From positions 119,328 to 183,327 of the forward strand of contig DBTY01000034.1 of assembly GCA_002307295.1 (NCBI GenBank): DNA of 64,000 nucleotides, read 5' to 3'. Numbering within the stretch: position 1 is the stretch's first letter; the number at the start of each line of letters is the position of its first letter. Of the stretch, positions 45,366 through 53,864 are shown one piece after another. The position numbers were made by a program, and so were the translations under genes. This DNA is from Ignavibacteriales bacterium UBA1304 (GTDB lineage: Bacteria > Bacteroidota > Ignavibacteria > Ignavibacteriales > Ignavibacteriaceae). The notes beneath the pieces are model-generated. The model worked only from the letters and a program-made list of their open reading frames with translations, searched no databases and was not told where the DNA came from.

Positions 45366-47015
45366 CTATGCCGTGACTAGCCGCAAAATAGTTGGCGCGG
45401 GACGCTTTTTAGTTATTTTCTCTTTGTCTATTTTTTTTATTGTGTCGCGTAAAACGCCAAGCGAGCGCTGACTCAGCAGATCAATTTTTACAAGCCCTAT
45501 ATCTTCTATGCCATACATATTTAACTGCGTTACAATGATCCCCAGCCCTTTGTTTTTGGCATATTCCAGAGCGGTAAAATTATTAATTGGCTGCGGAGAA
45601 ATTACTATCCCGCTTGGGTGAATGCTCATATGACGCGGGTAATCGGCTAAGCGGGAAGCCAGCTCCACAACCGATTTCCAGGGATCAATATCAAACCGCA
45701 AAGACTTAGCTTCCGGATAAAGAGCCGCTACTTCGGGCAGATTTTTTGCGCTCGTCCATGGAATATGTTTGCTGATCTTAGAAATTTCCGACTCCGCCAT
45801 CCCGAATGCTTTTGCAACTTCCCTAAAAGCCGAACGCGCCCTAAAAGTTATATGCGTGGAAATCATAGCCACTTTATCGTAGCCGTACCGCTCAAAAACA
45901 TACTTAATAATCTGATCCCGCTCACGCCACGAAAAATCTATATCAACGTCCGGCGGCGCGGAACGGCTTCGGTTAAGGAACCGCTCAAAGTAAAAATTAT
46001 AGCGGATAGGATCCACCTCAGTAAAACCCAAACAATAAGAGACCAGGCTGTTAGCGGCAGATCCGCGGCCTATCATCATCATCGACCTTCGCCTGGCCTC
46101 GCGAACAATATCCCACACTACCAAAAAATAATCCGTCAATCCAAGTTCGGCAATAACCTCAAGTTCGTATTTAAGCCTCGCGCTTATCTTATCGGTTACC
46201 TCGCTATACCGCTGTTCAAGCCCTTCGGCGCATAAGCTCCACAGAAACGAAAGCGAATCGCGCCCGCCGCCTGCGTCATACGTAGGGAATTTATACTTCC
46301 CTATTCCCAGATTGACATTGCAGTTATCCGCAATAAAACGGGCGTTATTTACAGCCTCCGGAAACGCGCGCCAAACATGATCGAGCTTAGCCGGGTCTTT
46401 GAAATAAAATTCTTCATCCGCCAAATCCTCTTCGTTAAGGTTAGCCAGATTTGCCCGCAGCCGGATAGCCGTCACAACTTTGTGAAGCTGGTAATCGTCC
46501 CGCTCTACAAAATAAATTGGATTGGTCGCAACATAGCTGACTCCGTTTGCAAGCGCGTACTCATACAGTTTGCGCGTACTCCGTTTTTTATTTTTTGTAG
46601 AAATAAGCTCCGCAAAAATATTAGCGCGCGCGGGTATCTGCCGCAGCAGTTCCAGCGAGCCTGTAATTACAAACAGATCGGGCAGTTCGCCGCTTAACAG
46701 TTTAACAAGAGAAAAATCCGGCTTTAGTTTTTTGGTAGTTACAATTTTACATAAGTCGGCATACCCCTTTATATTTTTTGCAAGAAAGAGAGCGTAAATA
46801 TTTTCATCGTCAGCCCCGTTAATATACGCGCCAAAGATCGGTTTTATTTTTGCTTCGGCGGCCTTCTTAGCAAAGTCCACAAGGCCGTACATGCCGTTTG
46901 TATCGGTCAGCGCAATAGAAGAGAGCCCGTACTCTTTAGCCTTCTCTACAATGGCGGAAACGCTTCCTGCGCCCTCCAACAATGAGTAATGCGAATGAAC
47001 ATGCAGCGGTATCAT
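45366..47015 (-). CDS. Error-prone DnaE-type polymerase, N-terminal half (PHP and palm), encoded second
   Basis: The 549 residues match only the N-terminal half of a Bacteroidota-type DnaE2/ImuC polymerase. The PHP domain (1-200) begins MIPLHVHSHYSLLEGAG, a normal DnaE N terminus. The palm has MIGRGSAANSLVSYCLG, the catalytic D358 and D360 (PPDVDIDF) and the third D512 (GLVKIDLLSQRSLG). The protein stops 37 residues later, just where fingers should begin. The missing half is encoded by the adjacent gene at 47019-48722, which lies upstream on the same strand, so the order is permuted. Its ATG follows that gene's TAA by three bases in the same frame. Base composition is visibly more G+C-rich than the neighbours, which suggests transfer. 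Confidence 0.93.
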   Translation of the reverse strand: MIPLHVHSHYSLLEGAGSVSAIVEKAKEYGLSSIALTDTNGMYGLVDFAKKAAEAKIKPIFGAYINGADDENIYALFLAKNIKGYADLCKIVTTKKLKPDFSLVKLLSGELPDLFVITGSLELLRQIPARANIFAELISTKNKKRSTRKLYEYALANGVSYVATNPIYFVERDDYQLHKVVTAIRLRANLANLNEEDLADEEFYFKDPAKLDHVWRAFPEAVNNARFIADNCNVNLGIGKYKFPTYDAGGGRDSLSFLWSLCAEGLEQRYSEVTDKISARLKYELEVIAELGLTDYFLVVWDIVREARRRSMMMIGRGSAANSLVSYCLGFTEVDPIRYNFYFERFLNRSRSAPPDVDIDFSWRERDQIIKYVFERYGYDKVAMISTHITFRARSAFREVAKAFGMAESEISKISKHIPWTSAKNLPEVAALYPEAKSLRFDIDPWKSVVELASRLADYPRHMSIHPSGIVISPQPINNFTALEYAKNKGLGIIVTQLNMYGIEDIGLVKIDLLSQRSLGVLRDTIKKIDKEKITKKRPAPTILRLVTA

Positions 47016-47018
47016 CGT

Positions 47019-48722
47019 TTACCCCGCATACGCTTTTATTAAAACTTCAGGACTAATAGTTTTTGAGAGCCCTGCGTAATTAATATCGTCCTCCCTAAAA
47101 CCTTCGTCGTTGGGAGTATAAATAGTATCGGCAGTATCCTTCTGAAATTCCGATTTCAGCTGCATGCCGGAAAGGACGTCCAAATTTTCAACAATGATAT
47201 TGCCTCCCTGCTCCATATCCACGCGCCCCTCTATTATATAGGGACCCATGGACAAAGTTTTTTCCGCCACGCGGGAATATACTCCCGGAAAAATAACCGC
47301 CTCAAATGTGCCCGTCATATCTTCCAGCGAAAGGAACTTCATTATCTCCCCCTTGCCGGTTTTTATCCGCTTGGAAGCCATATACCAGCCGAGCATTTTA
47401 ACCCGTCTGCCGTTCAGCTTTGCCGCCTGAGCCGCCGTGACAATCTGCGGATCGTTCAGATATTCGCCGTAAAACTCAAGTGGATGCCGCGAGACCATAT
47501 AATCAAAAGCCTCATATTCAAACCTGCATTTTTCCTCTATGCTGTAATCCTGCGCAGTGCGGATTTCGTCCTCCAGCTTAAAAGTTTCGTTCATAAAAAG
47601 ATCGTTGTAGCCGTCGTCTAAAAGTTTCCGCCGTTTTATATAGACGCCAAGCAGCCGCATAAGAGTGGGACGGGTTTCGTTAAAGCAATCCATTGCGCCG
47701 CATCTGATAAGGCGCGCGGCGTCTTCGTAGGCTGATTTTGTTCTTACCAAAAAATCGGCAAGGGACGTATACCTGCCGTTGCGCTCCCTTTCTTCAACAA
47801 TAATTTCCATTCCATTGTGCGAAAGGCTTTTTATAGCCAGCAGACCAATCCTTATTGTTTTCCCTCCGCCCTCGTACTCAACGCTGCTGTAGTTAACCGA
47901 CGGAAGCTCTACCTTTAGCCCAAGCCGCTTGCACTCCTGTATATAAACCGCCGCCGAGTAATACCCCCCGCCGTTGCTAAGCACGGAAGCCATAAACTCG
48001 GCCGGATAGTTTACCTTAAGGAACGCCACCTGAAACGACAGCAGCGCAAACGACGCGCTGTGCGCCTTGCAAAAAGCATAGCCCGCAAACGATTCTATCT
48101 GCCGCCACAGCTCTTTAGCCGCGTAAGCTGTAAGTCCTTTTTTTTTGCACGAGCCGAAAAACTTAACGCCCAAAATTTCCATTGCCTTATGCGACCTCAT
48201 TTTTCCGCTCATAGCCCGCCGTAAAACGTCCGCGTCCTCAAGACTAAGTCCGGCTACGTGATGCGCCACTTTTATTACGTCTTCCTGATAAATCATTACT
48301 CCGTAAGTATCGCCGAGGTATTTTTCCATATCGGGAGTGATATATTTCCTGCGCGAGGGGTCTTTATGGCGCGCAATAAACTCCTTCATCATGCCGCTTT
48401 CTGCCACGCCGGGGCGGATTATGGAGCTGGCGGCGGTAAGCATTTCAAAAGTATCCACGTTCAGGCGGCGCAGGAGCGAGCGCATTCCGGGCGACTCGAT
48501 ATAAAAGCACCCGATAGTATCCCCCTGACGCATAATTTTTTTAACCGGCTCCGATTTGAACAGCGCTTCATAGTCGTAGATATCAAAGTTTACATTTTTT
48601 GTATTCCGCGGTATAAGCGGATACAAATTGGTAACTTTAACGGACTTATCAAGGTCGTTTGGCAGCGCGTACTTTGTTAAATCGATAAACGCCGAGTCGA
48701 TATTTTCCTGACTAAAAATCAT
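47019..48722 (-). CDS. Error-prone DnaE-type polymerase, C-terminal half (fingers to OB), encoded first
   Basis: The 567 residues match the C-terminal half of the same DnaE type. After a 40-residue leader, GDTIGCFYIESPGMRSLL, SSIIRPGVAESGMM, YGVMIYQEDVIKVAHH, RRAMSGKMRSHKAM and ESFAGYAFCKAHSASFALLS form the fingers. A helix-hairpin-helix region and an OB fold (KMLGWYMASKRIKTGKGEIM) follow. PHP and palm are absent; they are in the gene directly downstream. The ATG at 48722 is preferred to a TTG at 48731. A palindrome lies 11 bases upstream. The high G+C content matches the downstream half, so both were probably acquired together. Lack of dinB or lexA nearby is unusual for such cassettes. Confidence 0.93.
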   Translation of the reverse strand: MIFSQENIDSAFIDLTKYALPNDLDKSVKVTNLYPLIPRNTKNVNFDIYDYEALFKSEPVKKIMRQGDTIGCFYIESPGMRSLLRRLNVDTFEMLTAASSIIRPGVAESGMMKEFIARHKDPSRRKYITPDMEKYLGDTYGVMIYQEDVIKVAHHVAGLSLEDADVLRRAMSGKMRSHKAMEILGVKFFGSCKKKGLTAYAAKELWRQIESFAGYAFCKAHSASFALLSFQVAFLKVNYPAEFMASVLSNGGGYYSAAVYIQECKRLGLKVELPSVNYSSVEYEGGGKTIRIGLLAIKSLSHNGMEIIVEERERNGRYTSLADFLVRTKSAYEDAARLIRCGAMDCFNETRPTLMRLLGVYIKRRKLLDDGYNDLFMNETFKLEDEIRTAQDYSIEEKCRFEYEAFDYMVSRHPLEFYGEYLNDPQIVTAAQAAKLNGRRVKMLGWYMASKRIKTGKGEIMKFLSLEDMTGTFEAVIFPGVYSRVAEKTLSMGPYIIEGRVDMEQGGNIIVENLDVLSGMQLKSEFQKDTADTIYTPNDEGFREDDINYAGLSKTISPEVLIKAYAG

Positions 48723-48732
48723 ATTGCCCAAA

Positions 48733-48760
48733 TAGTAAACATTTGAACACTATAATATAT
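48733..48760 (-). promoter_or_regulatory. Candidate operator/promoter of the split polymerase
   Basis: TAGT (48733-48736) and ACTA (48749-48752) are the ends of an imperfect palindrome with the centre AACATTTGAAC. It is immediately followed by TATAATATAT, which on the minus strand gives a -10-like TATTATA. The element stands 11 bases upstream of the ATG. An SOS-type operator would fit an error-prone polymerase, but it does not match a LexA box I know. Confidence 0.3.
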
Positions 48761-48840
48761 TATTTGCGTGAGAAATGCAATGGGAAAGAGGGGGGAGGAG
48801 AAGAATGAACAAGAACTAACCAGTTTTAAATACTCTTTAG

Positions 48841-51800
48841 CTAAGTACTTTTTGGATGAACTGCATTCGCAATCTGCGTAAGAAACGTTAATGTTGTTTT
48901 AGCGGTCAAATTATCTGGATTTTGCAAAAGCAAGCTATTTAATTTATAGATTATATAGTTTATTTGTTTCCATAGTTTTTCTTTTCCCTTATCCTTTATC
49001 TGAAACAATTGATCAAAATAACCCATATATACAATTCCCATTTTAGGATCATTGTCACTTTTTTGAGCTAATTCAAATAATCTATCGTAATTCAGATTGT
49101 TTTCTTGAACAGCTTCCTTCCAAGTTAGTGTAACAATTCTTAATAAGTAAATTCCTTGTATTTCTTGATTTCCTGTATATTTCTTAGCCAGGTTAGCTAA
49201 TTTTTCAATTGTCTTTTTAGCTTCAGGGATGTCTTGTTTATTTGATAGAATAAAAAGTCCTCTGGCGTATGCAAGTTGTATTTCTTGATTTTCTGTATAT
49301 TTCTTAGCCAGGTTAGTTAATTTTTCAATTGTCTCTTGAGCTTCTTTGATGTCTTGCTTACGTAATAAAACAACAAGTCCTTTGGCATATTCAAGTTGTA
49401 TTTCCTGATTTTCTGCATATTTCTTAGATAGATAAGCTAATTTTTCAATTGTCTTTTGGGCTTCTTTGATGTCTTGTTTGAGCGATAATTCAGCAAGCCC
49501 TTTGGCGCATATCAGTTGCATTTTTTGATTTTCGGTATAAGCCTCCACTATGTGGGACACTTTTTTAATTGTATCGTGAGCCTCATTAATATCTTGCTTA
49601 CGTGATAAATTAACAAGCCCCATAACATATGCAAATCGAATTTCTTGATTTTCTTCATGGTTCTTAATTATGCACGTTAATTTTTCGATTGTTGCTTGAG
49701 CTTCTTGCAAGTTTTGATTATATGTTAAAATAACAAGCCCTTTGGCATATGCGAGTTGTATTTCCTGATTTTCTGCATACTTCATTGCTATACAAGCCAA
49801 TTTTCCGATTGTCGCTTTAGCCTCGTAAAGGCCTTGTTTAGATGATAAATTAACAAGTCCACTAGCATATCTCAGTTGTATTTTCTGATTTTTTGTAAAT
49901 TTCTCCGCTATGTAAGCCAATTTTTCTATAGTTGCTTGAACCTCGTGAAGGTCTTGCTTAATTGATAAATTTAAAAGAACACTGGTATATAGCAGCAGTA
50001 TCTCCTGATTTTCTGAATATTTCTTTACAATATGAGTTATTTTTCCGATTGTCGCTTGAACTTCTTGAATAATATTCTGCTTAATTGATAAATTATAAAG
50101 TCCTCTGACATATTCTAATTGTATTTTTTGATTTTCTGTATATGATTCCGCTATGTTCGCTATTTTTCCTATTGTTTTTTGAGCTTCATTAAGGTTTTGA
50201 TTAATTAATAGATTAACTAAACCGTCTATATATTGTTGTTGTATTTCCGGACTTTCTGAATATTTCGCGGCGATACAAGCTAATTTTTCAATTGTCATTT
50301 GAGCTTCGTGGATATCTTGCTTAGATGATAAAACAAAAAGTCCACTGGCATATACAAGTTGCATTTCTTGATTTTTCGCATACTTGACCACTATGCGAGC
50401 TAATTTTTCAATTATCTCTTTAGCCTCATACTTGTCTTCTTTAATTGATAAATTAACAAGACCTTTGGCATAAGTAAGTTGTATTACGTAATCACCTGTA
50501 TACTGCTCCGCAATTACTTCGAGCTGTCTAACTGCTTTTTTAGCTTCATATATATCCATTTTATTAGATATGTTAACAAATCCGTTGGCACAAACAAGTT
50601 GAATTTTCGAATTTTCTAAAAAGTTGCCAACAAGGTTGCTTAATTTTTCAATTACAAAACTAATGTTATTATCATAGATTTCCGTTACATATAAAAGCAC
50701 TAATGCATATAGGTAATTGGGTAAATTATCATCCGTTTCAGGAGCAATAATTAAGTTATTATAAACCAAAGCAACTTTTTCAAAGTCATAGCATAAACGC
50801 AAAAGAAAGAACGCATATTCTTCAGGATATTTCCATGCCGTATTAATGAATTCATCAATAGGATTTATATTATTCAAAACATCGTTAATATCTTTTAGAT
50901 AATCTAGACAGAAGTATTCACCCATTATATCTGGAACCATTGCCTTTAGTGTTGGAGTTTGTGGGTCACTATAATCTGTACCAATACAAGAAAATAATTG
51001 TTCGGAATTTTTTTTATGTTTTTTAGCAAATTTACATATTTTATCAATACTTGTCTTCAAATTTACCGACATTCTTGAAATACTCCTTAAATCGACTTCA
51101 GAAACAGCCGAAGCAAAAGCAATAAGGCACCTGGCAGCATTAACGGTTTCTATATCATTCTCAAAAAGTATTTTTAATTTTTTGATTTCATTTGCATTAA
51201 TCCAATTTTGAAGTTTCGGAATGTCCCAATGTCTTATGTTTCCCTTTTCCTTTATCCATGCATCAGTCAAAAATAATATGTACAAAGGACGCTGAAATTG
51301 TGGATCAATTTCTTTTATTCTATTTATAATCTCATCTTTGATTATGCTTTCCGATGGAGGCGGCTCTTTTTGCAGCATAAAGTAATTTTTTGCAATTCTT
51401 GTAATTTTTAAATCAGAAAGCGATTCGAGTTGCAAAAATTCATTCTCATTTTCAGGATATTTATAAAAGCAACTTCGTGTTAAATTGCCGCCATCAGCAC
51501 CATCCATAATACGAGTATACCAATAAGGAAATTTTTTTTCCCCAGATTCAGCTATTTTAATTCCTTCTCTTTCTAATAATAGTACTCGTATTTTATATTT
51601 TCTATTATCAAATATTGCGAGCTTATGTAGCCATTTTCCAATCTTATCGGCATTTGCAGCGACATAATCTATTATAAGAAGTAAATTATATTCATAGTCA
51701 TATGTCGTAAATTCCAGTATAGCGTCATCCCAGGGAAGAAATTTCATAGTCCATTTTTTATCAGATTGATATTTTAGAATATATTCATATGCAAAACGGC

Positions 51801-52554
51801 TTTTACCGCTACCAGCTTGGCCTGTTACACACCACCATAAAAATTTCCTCTCATCTTCTCTAAATTTTTCGAGATATTGTTCTTCTTCTCTTTCAACAAA
51901 TTCAACTAAACCAGATTTGTAACTAAATTCGCTTAAAGCTCTATTTACTCTTCTATATTCAGATGTCAACCTATTAATAAATGAAGAAAAGGTATTCGGT
52001 GAAGGGTTTACTAAAGTATCCAGCGTGTTTTTAATTTCATCTTGCCCTTTGTAAATTTCATCCAGTTTGCCGTCCATTTTTTTAAGTATATCTATTGTAT
52101 CCGCAATTTTATTTGCAGTTCTAAATATTTCTTCTTGATAATTTTCTAAAAAGAAAAGTATTTTTAGCTTTTCATCAGAATCTATATGCTTATAAAGTAT
52201 TGTTAAAAAACTATTAATGTCATCGTTTGATGGTATAATAATTTCCGGATTCCTAAATAATTCTGTTTTAATTTGTTCTGGATTAAAATCACTGGATTTA
52301 TCAAATAGACTAAACTTTAATATTGAATCTACAAAGAGTTGAGAATCATAAAATTCAAAAGATACTCCCTGATCTGACTTTGAATGCTGCTTTTTATAAT
52401 CATCAATTGTCAGATTTATGATTTTTGTGAGCCTACCACTATAACTTTCCTTATTTTTACTAAGCGCAGTAATCCCTTTAGTAATTCCAAACGATATAAC
52501 GCTTTTTGCAATAGTCTCTGCAATTAATGCTGTAATTGTTATCATATTAGGCAT
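48841..52554 (-). CDS. STAND-like P-loop ATPase with twelve 40-residue C-terminal repeats
   Basis: This 1237-residue protein has three parts. The N-terminal region (1-235) has a hydrophobic start (IAETIAKSVISFGITKGI) and a coiled-coil-like stretch at about 155-185. The NTPase core has Walker A GQAGSGKS (245-252) and Walker B LLLIIDY (291-297), followed by a helical region to about 640. Twelve helical repeats of exactly 40 residues (649-1128) have consensus NQEIQLAYAKGLVNLS-KQD-I-EAQ-TIEKLA-IAKKYTE. This plan is that of STAND ATPases, in which the solenoid senses a ligand and the N terminus acts as effector; many are anti-phage or signalling proteins. The effector domain is not recognised. Neighbours are the split DnaE and a repeat array. 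Confidence 0.8.
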   Translation of the reverse strand: MPNMITITALIAETIAKSVISFGITKGITALSKNKESYSGRLTKIINLTIDDYKKQHSKSDQGVSFEFYDSQLFVDSILKFSLFDKSSDFNPEQIKTELFRNPEIIIPSNDDINSFLTILYKHIDSDEKLKILFFLENYQEEIFRTANKIADTIDILKKMDGKLDEIYKGQDEIKNTLDTLVNPSPNTFSSFINRLTSEYRRVNRALSEFSYKSGLVEFVEREEEQYLEKFREDERKFLWWCVTGQAGSGKSRFAYEYILKYQSDKKWTMKFLPWDDAILEFTTYDYEYNLLLIIDYVAANADKIGKWLHKLAIFDNRKYKIRVLLLEREGIKIAESGEKKFPYWYTRIMDGADGGNLTRSCFYKYPENENEFLQLESLSDLKITRIAKNYFMLQKEPPPSESIIKDEIINRIKEIDPQFQRPLYILFLTDAWIKEKGNIRHWDIPKLQNWINANEIKKLKILFENDIETVNAARCLIAFASAVSEVDLRSISRMSVNLKTSIDKICKFAKKHKKNSEQLFSCIGTDYSDPQTPTLKAMVPDIMGEYFCLDYLKDINDVLNNINPIDEFINTAWKYPEEYAFFLLRLCYDFEKVALVYNNLIIAPETDDNLPNYLYALVLLYVTEIYDNNISFVIEKLSNLVGNFLENSKIQLVCANGFVNISNKMDIYEAKKAVRQLEVIAEQYTGDYVIQLTYAKGLVNLSIKEDKYEAKEIIEKLARIVVKYAKNQEMQLVYASGLFVLSSKQDIHEAQMTIEKLACIAAKYSESPEIQQQYIDGLVNLLINQNLNEAQKTIGKIANIAESYTENQKIQLEYVRGLYNLSIKQNIIQEVQATIGKITHIVKKYSENQEILLLYTSVLLNLSIKQDLHEVQATIEKLAYIAEKFTKNQKIQLRYASGLVNLSSKQGLYEAKATIGKLACIAMKYAENQEIQLAYAKGLVILTYNQNLQEAQATIEKLTCIIKNHEENQEIRFAYVMGLVNLSRKQDINEAHDTIKKVSHIVEAYTENQKMQLICAKGLAELSLKQDIKEAQKTIEKLAYLSKKYAENQEIQLEYAKGLVVLLRKQDIKEAQETIEKLTNLAKKYTENQEIQLAYARGLFILSNKQDIPEAKKTIEKLANLAKKYTGNQEIQGIYLLRIVTLTWKEAVQENNLNYDRLFELAQKSDNDPKMGIVYMGYFDQLFQIKDKGKEKLWKQINYIIYKLNSLLLQNPDNLTAKTTLTFLTQIANAVHPKST
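49171..50610 (-). repeat. Twelve tandem 120-bp coding repeats within the STAND gene
   Basis: The 40-residue protein repeat is mirrored in DNA. Blocks such as TTTCTTGATTTTCTGTATAT return every 120 bases, for example at 49281 and, slightly varied, at 49161 and 49401. One unit has a one-residue insertion. The high DNA similarity of neighbouring units suggests recent expansion by unequal recombination. Confidence 0.9.
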
Positions 52555-52589
52555 AGCCCTTAAACATTTTGGGATTAAACATTTTCATT

Positions 52590-53800
52590 CTTTTTCACCG
52601 TACAAACAATTTATGGCTCATCGTTCGTCCCCTCGGTTATTATGGGAGAGGATGTATAAACATCGTAATTAACTTACGGATGCGTACGCTTTTTGTCAAT
52701 ACTTTAGAAGAAAATTATTATGAACCAGGAACCCGCCCTGCCCGCCGAGAAGTTCGTAGCCGCGGACTTTCCGCTTCGACACGCTCAGCGATTAAGTCTG
52801 CGGAATTCATCTGTTTTATGACTGCCATGTTGCTGGATAGCTGGAAAATGTTTTGTTTTAAAACGCAGACTAAAAGTCCGCGTTAAGAAATCATGCGCCA
52901 GTATGACCGCCATATTAAAGAAAAGCAGGTATGACAATTGGCTTTGGTTCTATATTAATTCGAGACGTAAAGCCTCTTTCGTTTTTTTTACAACCCACAA
53001 GGTTTAGGAACCATTTGTTTTTTTGCGCAAAAGAATCCGGAGGATTCTAATGTTTATAGCTGGTATAGAAAACAAAATCTCGCTACAGACATGCAATCCC
53101 TCCGGGATTGTAAAACAAATGGAGCTCTATCGACAAAATATCATTCAATTACGCGGAGCCTTGCCCTGGCCGTCAGGGTCGCACCCTGACGCTGTAATCA
53201 TAAACGAAAAGTCCGCGTTACGAAATAATTAATAACAGAGCAGTCATAGTCTAATAGGAACCATTTGTTTTTTTGCGCAAAAGAATCCGGAGGATTCAAA
53301 TGTTTATAGCTGTTATAGAGAACAAAATCATACGACCCCGGCGGGGGCGTATAAGACCCGCTATACAAATCGCTACAAACATGCAATCCCTCCGGGATTG
53401 TAAAATAAATGGAGCTCTATCGACAAAATATTATTCAATTACGCGGAGCCTTGCCCGAGGCGTTCGGATCGCACCCTGACGCTGTAATCATAAACGAAAA
53501 GTCCGTGTTACGAAATAATTAATACCAGAGCAGTCATGGTCTAATAGGAGCCATTTTTTTTGCGAAAAAGAATCCGGAGGATTCTAATGTTTATAGCTGT
53601 TATAGAGAACAAAATCATACGACCCCGGCGGGGTCGTATAAAACCTGTTATACAAATCGCTACAGACATGCAATCCCTCCGGGATTCAAAAATAAATGGA
53701 GCTCTATCGACAAAATATTATTCACTGACGCGGCGCATTGTCCGAGCCGTCAGGGTCGTAGCCAGACGGAGTAAAAACAGTATCGCTCTCTTATTATTTC
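52590..53800 (+). repeat. REP-like repeat array A (no gene)
   Basis: The 1.3 kb between the STAND gene and the M28 peptidase holds no convincing gene. It begins with a leader (TTCACCGTACAAACAAT, then ATCGTTCGTCCCCTCGG) that returns near 57881. AACGCAGACT/AGTCCGCGTT-type hairpins and three tandem units follow, with first hairpins at 53033, 53283 and 53570. Full units measure about 287 bases and hold four short-loop hairpins: GAATCC/GGATTC, ATACGACCCC/GGGGTCGTAT, CAATCCC/GGGATTG and CGTCAGGGT/ACCCTGACG. The first unit lacks the second hairpin. Short open frames in the units change frame and length between copies and are not called as genes. Confidence 0.85.
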
Positions 53801-53864
53801 AGTTTCATGTTTTGGTCACGGCGCCGCCTTACGCCATGTTAAAAAAAGCGGACATTACAATTTA

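Noticed and set aside
45366..48722. Split intein between the polymerase halves
   Set aside because: Neither half has intein-like ends (no C-terminal HN or N-terminal CLS-type motif), the junction is a plain TAA-ACG-ATG, and the gene order is reversed relative to an intein split.
45366..48722. Simple frameshift or nonsense mutation of one dnaE gene
   Set aside because: The domains are in the wrong order for a broken normal gene: the C-terminal half is transcribed first.
49171..50610. CRISPR-like regular spacing
   Set aside because: The 120-base period is a coding repeat of the STAND gene, with similarity running through the whole unit and no repeat-spacer structure.
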